DNA of 64,000 nucleotides from Nemertoderma westbladi (GCA_032718475.1 JAUCBJ010002701.1:1-64000), one strand, 5' to 3'. Positions 21,346 to 31,115 are shown, counted from the first letter of the stretch. Numbers and translations: made by a program. The notes: generated by a model not told the origin, from the sequence alone.

Positions 21346-24300
21346 CTAATTCTGTTTTGAGACAGGAGACAAATTATAATCTCCCGTCTCGATACGTGTC
21401 TCCTCTAATAACACAATATCTTGGACCGGTCGGTCCAAGGTGTGCAAACCATTAGTTTTACACTTTTTTGGGTGCGGACACTTGCACCTAATTTTCACAG
21501 TGACTGTGCGCACTATGTTTTGCACGTCTGGGTGTGTGTGCAAGATGACACCTGTCTCCCAATACTTTCTCTTGACAATCGGCTCGGTTATCAATACGTA
21601 ATCTCCCCTTTGGAGACTCCGAACCGTTTTGTACCACTTTGTTCTGGTGGATATGGTGGGAAGATAATATTCCCGCCAATATTCCCAGAATGTGTACGCT
21701 ACTAATTGTGTCACCTTCCAGCTTTTACGACTATATAGGTCGGCACTAACGGGTTCTGATGCCGGCACAAGAAATGCTGGACTCTGCATTAACAAATGAT
21801 TCGGCGTTAATGCAACACCGTCTGGCAACATAGCTATCGGCCTCGAGTTTAGGGTATGCTCGATTTCAATGAAAGCTGTAACCAGTTCGTCGTCGGTAAG
21901 TTGTTTATTTACAGGCAATGTTTTGGCAATGGCCTGTTTTACAGAGCGAACTAAACGCTCCCAACTTCCTCCTCTCCAAGGACTTTCTGGAGTATTAAAT
22001 CTCCACTCTACTCTTTGCGGCAAAAGTGCTGCAGAAATTTCCTTATTCTGTGCTGCTTTATGAGCCGCGTTTAACTCGCTGTTCCCTCCGACAAAGTTTG
22101 TACCCTTATCGGAGTAGAACGCCTTTACTAGTCCTCTCCTGGCCATAAATCTCTTTAAGGCCAGGAGCAGAGATTTGGTCGACATGTCTGCCACACGCTC
22201 AATGTGTATAGCTCTACTAGCCATACATGTCAGTAGCAGACCCCATCGCTTGTGGGTCAGCCATCCACTCTTTGCCTCAATCGGACCAAAACAGTCCACC
22301 CCTGTGTTCGTAAAGGGTGGGTCATATGCCTGCACTCTCGCTTCCGGGAGTTCAGCCATCTCCTGTTCCAATACTCTGGCGTTCACCCTCTTGCAAACCA
22401 GACAGGCGTCGTACATAGTGCCTACTGCCCTGATTGGCTGCAATAGAATGAATCGCTGTCTCGCTGCCGACAAACAGTGTAACTTTCCCGCGTGATGCAA
22501 CCTCTTGTGTATATCCCATAGAATCGCTCTTTGCAATTCTATTGGGTGACTAGGGATTATCACTGGGAACCGAAACTGTGAGTTTATGTCGACAGTCTGG
22601 ATTCTCGATCTATGACAAATCAAACCCTTATGGATTAATAGACTCCATTTTCTAAGGGGTTTATAGAGAACTGGTCGTTGAGCCGATAATAGATGGAATT
22701 CTTTGGGGAAGGCACACATTTGATAATGCTTCAAATGCTTTAATTCCGCTTGATCAATCTCATCCTCTGTCAGAGGTTGTTTCAATTTCCGAATTCGCTC
22801 ACTATTGGTGCTCAATGGTTCTCTCAAATGTTCCGAATGTTTTAAACAAAGGTACAAAATGTATCGGCTTAACCACGCAGTTCTTTTACAAATTGTCAGC
22901 CAAGAGGCAGACGAATTTAGTAATTTGTCATAAACACTGCATGACACTAATGCCAGCGACGGTTGTCCGCTAACTAATGGAAGTTTCGAATCCAAACCCG
23001 CAGGTTTGGAAACCAAAGGCTCCATTGTGTCGGTCATTTTCTGTCCGTCACTTACTAACTGTGACTGTCGTCTAGTCTGTAAGGGTGGTTTTATGTCATA
23101 ACTTACCCTTCCGGACCTAGTAGTCACGTAAGTCTGTTGGTCTGACAGGTCTCCGGGCCGCTCCAATGACTCTTCAGGCCGCTCCAATGACTCTTCAGGC
23201 CGCTCCAATGACTCTTCAGGCCGCTCCAATGACTTAAGTTTGGCTTTAGACTTCGACTTAGAGACTTTCTCCACTTTGACTTCTGCATCTTCAGGCATCG
23301 GATTGGTCACTATCTTTAGTCGCTCTGGCCAATGTTCCTGTGTCCTCGTTAGAAAATCAGGTCCATGCAACCAAAACTCCTGCGACTCTTCCTGACAGAA
23401 TTCCGCCGGCATTGCACCTCTCGAAGTTATGTCGGCCGGGTTCAACACTCCCGGACAATGTCTCCATTGTTCCTTCGTCGAAAAATCAACGATCTGAGCG
23501 CGTCTATTGGCCACAAATGTCTTTAGTGCAATATTGTCGGCCGCAATGTATACTAACACCAAGGATGCGTCCGTCCAATAGAATAAGGTCAGTGTCGTGT
23601 CTAACTCCTCAGTTATCTGCTTACTTACCTCGACCGAAACTACTGCCGCCTGTAACTCTGCACGAGGGACAGTCATGTATTTGACCGGCATTGTCTTTGA
23701 TCTAGAAGTCACAAAGGCCGTCTCAAATTTGTCCTGACTTACCTCTCGGCGAAGGTAGGCTACCATACCAAAGCCGGTGTCACTTGCATCACTAAATAGG
23801 TGGAGCTCTAAATCAGCTGGGAATACCAGCTGATTCGGAAAGTAGGAACGGGGTACATCTATATTTTTCAATAGATGTAACTCGGCTTCCCACTCCCTCC
23901 ACTGCTTTGCATGTATAGGAGATATTGGTTCGTCCCACTCTAAGTCGGACAACCAAATTTTCCTCATGCACGCTCGTGCCTGTAATATAACCGGACTGAT
24001 AAAGTTCATCGGGTCAAATAGTCTACTTAATGTCGATAAGCAAATCCTCTTAGTCAAAACTTTGTCTGGGCTACTGGGCTCAAATCTAACTCTTACCTGG
24101 AACTTATCTGAGTTCGGGTTCCAAGCGAGTCCCAGTACTCGCGCCATGGGGATTGGTTCTACCCCCAATTCTATGTCTCCGCTCCCGCGATCTTTCACCG
24201 GGAACGATTCTAATAGGGCCTCCGAGTTCGTAGTGAACTTGGTCAGAGGAAATCCCCCTGTAGCCAAGCACTCCTGCAGGCCGTGAGCCACTTCTATGGC

Positions 24301-27300
24301 TTGTTCCGCTGTGTCCTTGGACACCAATCCGTCGTCCATGTAGAAGTTTCTCAAGATGGACTCGATAACCTCTACTGGATACTTACCAATCTGGGCTGTT
24401 GCCGTTTTCTTTAAAACGAACAGCGTGCCATTCGGACTATCGCGGGCGCCAAATATCCTAACGTACATTTGGTATGTAACCACTGGGCCGGATAAGTCTT
24501 CATTCTCGTACCAGAGAAAGCGAAGGCTATCCTGGTCTGCCTTACAGGCTCTTACCTGGTGGAACATCGCCTCGATGTCACAAGTAAATGCGAATCGCCG
24601 CTGTCTAAAACGTAACAATATTCCAATCAAATAGTTATTCAGGTTGGGACCATCCATCAACTCTGAATTCAGGGACATACCCCTATAGACTGCTGCGCAG
24701 TCGTTGACTACTCGGACTTTGTCTGGCTTGTCGGGGTGAGTCACATAGTGGTGTGGAAGGTAATAAGTCTGGTCTGTCACTAAGTCAGGGTCCTCTACCT
24801 TCCCAGCAAATCCCTTGGCGAAATAGTTGTTGATCTGGGCGCAATACTTCTCCCTAATGTCTGGATTCTTCAACAACCGAGCCCTTACTCCGTTCAATCT
24901 TTTCAAGGCTAAGTTATAGTTGTTCTCCAACTTAGGTGGTTGTCGACGCCACAACATTCCAACTTCAAAATGTCCAGTCGGTAGTAGACGTATGGTGTCT
25001 TCCATCATCTCCAACGACCGTTTCTCATCAGTAGACATGGCTAGGTCATATCCACCGGGTTCCATTGCGTCCCTATCCAGCCATTCGACGGTTCTGGCTC
25101 CTGTCTCGAGGTCCTGGCGTATCAATTCCTTCTGTAGTTCCTCCTCACTGTATTGGAAAATGTCGAGGTCTCGATATTTAGCCACCTGACCCTCCACTAT
25201 GTCGGTATAAGTCAAAACGTTAGTCAAATAGGTAGCGTGGGCCGCTGAACCAGACCCACGGGTCTGATAACAGTAGTCCTCGGGTTCACTATCTGTCCGG
25301 TCGTTATGAAGTGGTTCCGACAACCTAACATTATCGGGAATCAACTCCTCGTCCGACTCGCTAAAGTCACTATAGTGGTCAATACAGGTTCTCCTAAACT
25401 CGTCTATGTCTGGTGGTTCTACTAACGGTGGTTGAGTTATAGGCTGTAGTTCGTCGTATCTGTTCATTGGCTTGTCGCCACCTGTAAACTCATAAGACAT
25501 GGGTACTCGTGTATACCAACCTAGTATGGTCCTATGGGCATGTGGTCCATTGACATGCGGCTCAGCTGGTCTCGTTTCCCATATTTGGTGTGCGATCAGC
25601 TGTTCTGCACCAATCAACATAGAAACATTCCTATAACCTACCTGGTGTCTGGGTATCCTGAGCTTGTCAAAATACTCCTGTGCTATGGGACTCATCGGCG
25701 GCACCTTACCTAACTGCCTGCCGAATCCCTTCATAGCTAGACACTTAAATCCGTCCAATGGCAAAGCTTTCCGTTCTTGTCGAGTGTGTTGGTCTCTCGG
25801 AAGTAGGGAGTCTAGTTCTACAGATATCCTGTGTCCCTTGAGGTCACCTACCCCGTGCATAGACTTCAACTCTATTTGGATCTCCTCGGCGTCCTGGAAG
25901 CTAGAAACGGCTCTCACCACTTCCTCGTCGATATACGATAATGTGGACGCAGTGTCCAACATCACATATATCCGCTTCGATCCCTTATCGCCAGTGAGTT
26001 TCACCGGAATCACGCTGAATATTTCCGACGTGGCCGATGATAAATACGTCCGCGCGCTGGTCGATGAACTATCCGCGGTGAAACCTTGGCAGGTCACTTC
26101 TCTCGCGCTCGACTCGCCATCCTCATCCGACGAACCTGGTTGGTAACCATCGTCCTGGATGCCAGTGTACGTATTCCTCCTTATCGATACGGGTTCTTTG
26201 CTCCCCTTCCTGTGAGGATTTCGCTGTAAGTAATGGTCCGTTGGGGTATGGAAATCCGCATGTAGCAACTTGTGATGTAGTCTGCCGCATTCCATGCATC
26301 CGTCCTTGCTGTTTGGGCACTGCCGCCGTACATGACCTGGCGCAAGACAAGCCCAACAGGTGTCCAACGTCCGCACTTGAACTCTTCTTTGTTCCGAATT
26401 TAATTCTTTGAACCGTCTGCAACTATCTAACTTATGGTCGTCAGATCTTACCTCCTTTAGTAAACAGTATTGGCAACCTACAAATCCATCCGGCAACTCC
26501 TGTTGCTTTAACCTAGGTCTATCTAACCGCTCACCTGACCATACTCGCGAGTCTGATCTAAAGGCTGGGGTACTCGAATTATATCTGTCTACTGAGTTAA
26601 ATGTCACAGTAGTCCTGTCATCGTCAAAACTTACCATAGACTTACCGGTAACAGGTTTAGACTCCCTCATATTCTCTTCTGAGAAGTTTGATTTCATCTC
26701 TGCTACTGCGTCTGTGGCTATCATGTCATGAATATGCTGAAGTGTCAATACTTTACCTTGGCTCTCCAACTTATTCTCTAATTTGCGCCATTTCTGTCGA
26801 TAACGCATGTTTAAACGTCTTATTACGCTCTTTAAAACTTCGGCGTGATCACCATGATGAGGTAGATTCACCGTCCTCAAGATGTCCAATGCGTTCGAAA
26901 TAGCGTTCGCTAAGTTCAACAGCTCTAACGGAGTTGTAATCCTTCCGCCCTTACCCAAGTCTTCTACTATCGACTGCGCCATCTTGGTTTTATTCCCGTA
27001 GATGTCACTAAGCGTCTTCATCGCTAACTCAAATGCCCTTTCATTGCCGACGAAGTTATCAGCAATGGCTCTAGGTTCTCGATGGTGCATCTGAAGCAAA
27101 TAGTTGAACTTCTCGTTGGGAGTAAAGGTGCTGTTGGTTAGCTGCTCGTCGACATAGGTTTTGAAAGTCCTCCAATGCTTATGGTTGCCCATAAACTTCT
27201 GGGGTTGTTGCGTCGGCAGTCCTTGCCTAGCAGCAAACTTACCTATGTCCCTAAGGGTTGCGTCGTTCCGGGTTAACAAATGGTTTAGTTCCGCAGGGTT

Positions 27301-29721
27301 GTTAAGTCTGGTCCTTTCCCGGTGGTTCCAACTTACCTGCTCCGCGTCCGTCCTTCTTTCCTTATAGTTTCGGGACTTCTGACGTCTCATGTCTTCCTCT
27401 TCATCGCTTGACTCGGTGTCAGTCCTTAGCGCTCGCGATGGTTTGCGCGCCGAGGCCCTGATCCAAGCCTCCTCAATAAATTTCTCGGCCGAATTTTCGA
27501 AATTGGGATTATGGATATTCGGGACAGGCGTCCTTACCTGAGGTCTATGTGGTATAGTCTCCTCCGATATGCGTACTCGTTGACTATGCTGGACTTTATC
27601 TAACTCAGGCCTGCTAGGATTAGAATTACTTCTTACCTGGGCTGCTTCCTTTAACCGTAGGTTGCTAAGCATGTCCGTTATAGGTTGGATGTGCGGCGAT
27701 ATAGCTTGCGCTAAACTAGCACTTAACTCATCCCTCGTAATAAATTCCTGGCTAGGGTTCTGTTGTATAGTCGGCTCTATCTGAGTAATCATCCGCTGTC
27801 TCTCATATGATCCCTCTTCCGGTTTAACCCGGAAGTTCTCCGTCGAACTGGGTCGGCGCTCCGTCCGCGTATTCCAAACCCGCGGGTTCGGTTCGCCCAA
27901 TACTCGGCCCGTTGGAGTCTCTTCTCTAAATTCTCCATTGTCGCGTTCGGTATACAGTGGTGCGGTGTTCCGATGACGTAGATCCTGGGCGATGGGTGAA
28001 GCACCAATACCAACTGGCGTGCGATATGTAGAGAACGGTTTAGCGATCCGTGTACTCGTAATAGCTGGACCGGGTATAGGAATTCTGGTCGTCGTCGACT
28101 CGCGTATGGTCGGAGTTCTCGCTTCCTGTTCGGCCTTCTGCAGTGCGAACAGTTCTCGCAACTCGGTCCCTACACTCGCCCCACATTCTTCGATCATCCG
28201 CATCCCCTTCTCGGCGATTTCATTCGCCTTCCTAGTCCGTTCTTCGCTCTCTAAACTTAATCTCGCACTTTCCAACTGTGCCAGTTTACGTTCTTCTTCT
28301 TCCCTCGCTCGTCGTGCTGCGCTCTCTTCTTCCACTCGCGCCTTCTCTTCATATAATGCGCGTCTTCTTTTCTCGATCTCGAGTTCGCGTTCCTTGCGCT
28401 CGCGTTCGAGTTGAAGCTCGCGTTCCTTCTGTTCCCGCTCGAGTTCCTTGCGCTCGCGTTCGGCTTGAAGCTCGAGTTCCTTGCGCTCGCGTTCGGCTTG
28501 AAGCTCGCGCTCCTTGCGCTCGCGTTCGGCTTGAAGCTCGCGCTCCCTTTGCTCACGTTCCGCCCGTTCGCGCTTACTTATTTCTTCCAACTCTCGCAAC
28601 TCCGCATCCAACTTTCGCGTGCGCTCGCGTTCCCGCTCGGCTTCCTTCCGTGCTTCCGATGCACGCAAAACTTCCGCCTGTTGTTCGTCCAGTCGGCGTC
28701 TTCTCTCCTCCGCCGAGTTGTGCGAAACAAGGGATCTAGCACATATAACCTTACCTCGCGCGTGACTAACCTGGGAATCGCCGCTGTCTCTGGATGCGTC
28801 GTCGGGTGGAGTCAACGTCCTCTGTTGGATGTTCTCCGTCGTCGGTAGCACCTGGCCTGGTACCACCACTCCATTCTGCATCAGCCAGCTAGTAACTTCC
28901 CTTTGATACCGGCGCTCCTCTTTATCTTGGATCTCTTCTCGCTTCACTAAGTCTCTCAACTCTGCGTCACTCACTTGAGTCGCCTGCGTTTGTGATGCCC
29001 ATAGCAGCCAGTTCTCCGTCCTAACTCGTCGGAATCGCTCCGATAACTCGCGGTGCTCCAACAAGGCTGCTAAAACCCTGTCGTAAATCCTCGTCGCCAC
29101 GTCGCTCGACTGAGACTCTACTGCCTTCTTCGCTAGGACTGCAAGCTCCTCCGTCTGCTTGAATAACGCTGAGTTATATCCTCTTCTAATCTCTGCTAAC
29201 TCTACCCTCCCGATGTTCGCTGAGTCGGCTAACATTTTCCTTACCTTGTCCGCCGTCCGGGTTATATGTCCGGCATGCGCGCGAAGTTTCTTCTTTATCG
29301 CAATATCAAGTTCTCTCTCGCTTACCTGACTTACACTTGGTGGACTTGAAGGATTATTTCGGGAACTACGGGTACTCCTTACAGCCGTCGGGACCACGGC
29401 ACTTACCATACCCACAGGTCTGGAAACCGGGCTCCGGGCTCTCGCTTCTGCTACACTACCCTCCCTATCACTCACCTCTGTCCGGGCTGCCGTACAGTCC
29501 TTCCTTACAGTAGCGGTAGGGGATCCTAATACTATTACTTGAGGTTGTTCTTCTTCCTCACTAGTCACTGTCTCGTCCTCCTGTTCACTTACGTCAGCGT
29601 CACTCGCTGCGTCGTCATAGTCGGCATTGTCGTCAACAGTTATGTTTACGCTATCGTCAGTCGGCGGTCCAGCCGCCGTCTCGTAGCTGTCCTCTAGTGC
29701 CTCCTTGTCTGAGACACTCAT
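21346..29721 (-). CDS. gag-pol: BEL/Pao Gag-Pol polyprotein, 2791 aa
   Basis: One intact ORF from the ATG at 29719-29721. In order: acidic N-terminus; charged coiled coil (about residues 360-490, repeated RELQAERERKE units); a DUF1759-like Gag core (about 840-1010); zinc-binding CX2C and CCHC motifs (about 1080-1150, including CWACLAPGHVRRQC); an aspartic protease with MLDTAST near residue 1250; RT (CDIEAMFHQV, then YMDD near 1797); RNase H (FSDASDTG near 1973); a Ser/Glu/Pro linker with four 7-aa repeats; integrase (HH...CLVC zinc region near 2400-2440, then Asp in GVDCFGP, Asp in FYSDKGTNF, Glu in WRGGSWERL); and a DUF5641-like C-terminus (KWYKTVRSLQRGDYVLI). All key catalytic residues appear present. 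The protease triad reads DTA rather than DTG/DSG. The product replicates the element through cytoplasmic particles and integrates it. BEL Gag-Pol is usually below 2000 aa, so the N-terminus is unusually long. Confidence 0.95.
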   Translation of the reverse strand: MSVSDKEALEDSYETAAGPPTDDSVNITVDDNADYDDAASDADVSEQEDETVTSEEEEQPQVIVLGSPTATVRKDCTAARTEVSDREGSVAEARARSPVSRPVGMVSAVVPTAVRSTRSSRNNPSSPPSVSQVSERELDIAIKKKLRAHAGHITRTADKVRKMLADSANIGRVELAEIRRGYNSALFKQTEELAVLAKKAVESQSSDVATRIYDRVLAALLEHRELSERFRRVRTENWLLWASQTQATQVSDAELRDLVKREEIQDKEERRYQREVTSWLMQNGVVVPGQVLPTTENIQQRTLTPPDDASRDSGDSQVSHARGKVICARSLVSHNSAEERRRRLDEQQAEVLRASEARKEAERERERTRKLDAELRELEEISKRERAEREQRERELQAERERKERELQAERERKELELQAERERKELEREQKERELQLERERKERELEIEKRRRALYEEKARVEEESAARRAREEEERKLAQLESARLSLESEERTRKANEIAEKGMRMIEECGASVGTELRELFALQKAEQEARTPTIRESTTTRIPIPGPAITSTRIAKPFSTYRTPVGIGASPIAQDLRHRNTAPLYTERDNGEFREETPTGRVLGEPNPRVWNTRTERRPSSTENFRVKPEEGSYERQRMITQIEPTIQQNPSQEFITRDELSASLAQAISPHIQPITDMLSNLRLKEAAQVRSNSNPSRPELDKVQHSQRVRISEETIPHRPQVRTPVPNIHNPNFENSAEKFIEEAWIRASARKPSRALRTDTESSDEEEDMRRQKSRNYKERRTDAEQVSWNHRERTRLNNPAELNHLLTRNDATLRDIGKFAARQGLPTQQPQKFMGNHKHWRTFKTYVDEQLTNSTFTPNEKFNYLLQMHHREPRAIADNFVGNERAFELAMKTLSDIYGNKTKMAQSIVEDLGKGGRITTPLELLNLANAISNALDILRTVNLPHHGDHAEVLKSVIRRLNMRYRQKWRKLENKLESQGKVLTLQHIHDMIATDAVAEMKSNFSEENMRESKPVTGKSMVSFDDDRTTVTFNSVDRYNSSTPAFRSDSRVWSGERLDRPRLKQQELPDGFVGCQYCLLKEVRSDDHKLDSCRRFKELNSEQRRVQVRTLDTCWACLAPGHVRRQCPNSKDGCMECGRLHHKLLHADFHTPTDHYLQRNPHRKGSKEPVSIRRNTYTGIQDDGYQPGSSDEDGESSAREVTCQGFTADSSSTSARTYLSSATSEIFSVIPVKLTGDKGSKRIYVMLDTASTLSYIDEEVVRAVSSFQDAEEIQIELKSMHGVGDLKGHRISVELDSLLPRDQHTRQERKALPLDGFKCLAMKGFGRQLGKVPPMSPIAQEYFDKLRIPRHQVGYRNVSMLIGAEQLIAHQIWETRPAEPHVNGPHAHRTILGWYTRVPMSYEFTGGDKPMNRYDELQPITQPPLVEPPDIDEFRRTCIDHYSDFSESDEELIPDNVRLSEPLHNDRTDSEPEDYCYQTRGSGSAAHATYLTNVLTYTDIVEGQVAKYRDLDIFQYSEEELQKELIRQDLETGARTVEWLDRDAMEPGGYDLAMSTDEKRSLEMMEDTIRLLPTGHFEVGMLWRRQPPKLENNYNLALKRLNGVRARLLKNPDIREKYCAQINNYFAKGFAGKVEDPDLVTDQTYYLPHHYVTHPDKPDKVRVVNDCAAVYRGMSLNSELMDGPNLNNYLIGILLRFRQRRFAFTCDIEAMFHQVRACKADQDSLRFLWYENEDLSGPVVTYQMYVRIFGARDSPNGTLFVLKKTATAQIGKYPVEVIESILRNFYMDDGLVSKDTAEQAIEVAHGLQECLATGGFPLTKFTTNSEALLESFPVKDRGSGDIELGVEPIPMARVLGLAWNPNSDKFQVRVRFEPSSPDKVLTKRICLSTLSRLFDPMNFISPVILQARACMRKIWLSDLEWDEPISPIHAKQWREWEAELHLLKNIDVPRSYFPNQLVFPADLELHLFSDASDTGFGMVAYLRREVSQDKFETAFVTSRSKTMPVKYMTVPRAELQAAVVSVEVSKQITEELDTTLTLFYWTDASLVLVYIAADNIALKTFVANRRAQIVDFSTKEQWRHCPGVLNPADITSRGAMPAEFCQEESQEFWLHGPDFLTRTQEHWPERLKIVTNPMPEDAEVKVEKVSKSKSKAKLKSLERPEESLERPEESLERPEESLERPGDLSDQQTYVTTRSGRVSYDIKPPLQTRRQSQLVSDGQKMTDTMEPLVSKPAGLDSKLPLVSGQPSLALVSCSVYDKLLNSSASWLTICKRTAWLSRYILYLCLKHSEHLREPLSTNSERIRKLKQPLTEDEIDQAELKHLKHYQMCAFPKEFHLLSAQRPVLYKPLRKWSLLIHKGLICHRSRIQTVDINSQFRFPVIIPSHPIELQRAILWDIHKRLHHAGKLHCLSAARQRFILLQPIRAVGTMYDACLVCKRVNARVLEQEMAELPEARVQAYDPPFTNTGVDCFGPIEAKSGWLTHKRWGLLLTCMASRAIHIERVADMSTKSLLLALKRFMARRGLVKAFYSDKGTNFVGGNSELNAAHKAAQNKEISAALLPQRVEWRFNTPESPWRGGSWERLVRSVKQAIAKTLPVNKQLTDDELVTAFIEIEHTLNSRPIAMLPDGVALTPNHLLMQSPAFLVPASEPVSADLYSRKSWKVTQLVAYTFWEYWREYYLPTISTRTKWYKTVRSLQRGDYVLITEPIVKRKYWETGVILHTHPDVQNIVRTVTVKIRCKCPHPKKCKTNGLHTLDRPVQDIVLLEETRIETGDYNLSPVSKQN
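22993..23008. repeat. Dispersed palindrome, copy 5
   Basis: CAAACCCGCAGGTTTG in the linker of Gag-Pol, read as K-P-A-G-L. Confidence 0.85.
23157..23234. repeat. 21-bp in-frame repeat in Gag-Pol linker
   Basis: Nearly four copies of a 21-bp unit (GCCGCTCCAATGACTCTTCA plus G) encode SLERPEE repeats between RNase H and integrase. They are in frame and probably tolerated as a flexible linker. Confidence 0.9.
25251..25266. repeat. Dispersed palindrome, copy 6
   Basis: CAGACCCACGGGTCTG in Gag-Pol, read as Q-T-R-G-S. A change in the left arm (AAA to AGA) is matched by a change in the right arm (TTT to TCT), so symmetry is kept. Confidence 0.85.
27875..27890. repeat. Dispersed palindrome, copy 7
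   Basis: CAAACCCGCGGGTTCG in the Gag part, read as N-P-R-V-W, the third possible frame. One mismatch in the right arm. Confidence 0.8.
29407..29422. repeat. Dispersed palindrome, copy 8
   Basis: CATACCCACAGGTCTG near the Gag N-terminus, read as R-P-V-G-M. It is the most diverged copy, but the core ACCCACAGGT is kept. Confidence 0.65.
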
Positions 29722-30916
29722 AGTCTAAATAATGTTTTGCTTTCCGGCAAAATATATCTCGCAAAGTTCGAGATATAATTATAATTTAACCGAAAATACG
29801 GTCAAATTATTTGTCTAATAATCAGTTAGTCCAAATGTCAAAATAAATTCGCAATGCAATATTGTGAATTTAATGGGGTATATAGTTATAGCAAATACTA
29901 GCAGAATATTTAAACAAAAATATTATTATTTAGCTACTATATAGCATTAAATACCGGTATGACACAAAATAACTTTGAATCTAATACAAAATATTCAAAA
30001 TATACTTGCCGCCCGAATATTTCTAATTTCATATATATATAGCTCTAATCAACGTAATTTTAATTTCAAATATTATATGTATCCACTAGCGCGTGGCTAC
30101 ATCTTCGGGTTGCGACTCTCTCTAACTCTCTCTCTAACTTGAGCGATTCAAAAAACCATGGCCGGCTAAACCTAAATATCCTAACTAATAAATTGAGTTC
30201 AGCTTCGCAGTTAAACAACCGATAATTTTTTACTGCTTCCACAAACACACTGGCGCCAACAGAACAACTAACCTTGTTTGCTGTGAGATTCCACATCCGC
30301 GTCCAAAGATTCAGGCCCTTCGCTGATTGCAAACCGAACCCGCAGACCCACACGAACCCCAAACTCAGAAGTTCCGTCTTGCCATGTATCTCCAGATGGT
30401 ATAAAATAACTAAGCGGTTACCTAACATACCGGTACAAAACTCTAGAATTTTACAAATAATTTTGACCGAAACTGAATTCTCGCAAACCTAGCTAATAAT
30501 TTTCAAAAAACTTACTAATTACAGTTTGCCCTAAGGCCTAAGGAACTGCTGTATTCGCAATTAGCAAAAACGCACTACCGTACATTCACTGTATGCAGTA
30601 CAGTAAGTAAAACAGTACACCAACTTAACAGCCTAATGATACTGTGTGTGGTACGGCAAAACAAATGTCCCTTCTACCGTACGCAGTAACAGCAATCAGC
30701 CTAATGTACTACTGTACTATTGTACGCAGCCAGTGAATACAGTAATCTAAACTAACAGCCTAAAAATACACTATGTGTTCTACCGTACGCTAGCCTATAG
30801 CCTACAGCAGACGATCACGTGCTCCAACTTATTACTTAATACTGTGATACTACTAATCAGCCTAAGAATACTCTATTACTGTACGCTACAGCCTACAGCA
30901 ACAATGCGCGTATTAC
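29722..30916 (-). other. BEL element 5' leader
   Basis: About 1.2 kb lie between the 5' LTR and the Gag ATG. A 120-codon ORF (30066-30428, minus) has no recognisable features. A GTAAGT lies at 30510-30515 (minus), a second possible donor. No TGG-type tRNA primer binding site is visible directly next to the LTR (minus strand begins GTAATACGCGCATTGTTGCT). Confidence 0.6.
30530..30916. repeat. Degenerate repeats in the leader next to the 5' LTR
   Basis: Variants of CAGCCTAA, TACTGTA and GTACGCAG recur about five times at loose 60-90-bp spacing (for example near 30625, 30697, 30755, 30855 and 30885). They form a diverged tandem block ending at the LTR boundary. Confidence 0.55.
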
Positions 30917-31105
30917 TGATAAACAACCGCGACCTCTATACTAACAGCAGAACTGTTGAACAGACAAATACCCGTTAATATCCTTCTGTCAACCTAATAA
31001 GTTCTCGTCTAACCAATAAGACACAAAGACTGCTCTACTGTTAAGTAAAGGGGATCAGGAGCGTGCTATTACTAAATTGTAAGGGTTGCTAAATACAAAA
31101 CCGCT

Positions 31106-31115
31106 ACTTACCTTT
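31106..31115 (-). promoter_or_regulatory. Probable 5' splice site in the 5' LTR
   Basis: The minus strand reads CCAAAG|GTAAGTAG, a near-perfect donor with the intron starting at 31111. The corresponding site in the other LTR has CAACG|GTAAGT. It is a good partner for the acceptor at 20651. Confidence 0.5.

Noticed and set aside
30066-30428. 120-codon ORF in the BEL leader as a third gene
   Set aside because: No domain, no good start context, and it lies in the 5' leader where no conserved BEL protein is known; it may be a chance ORF.
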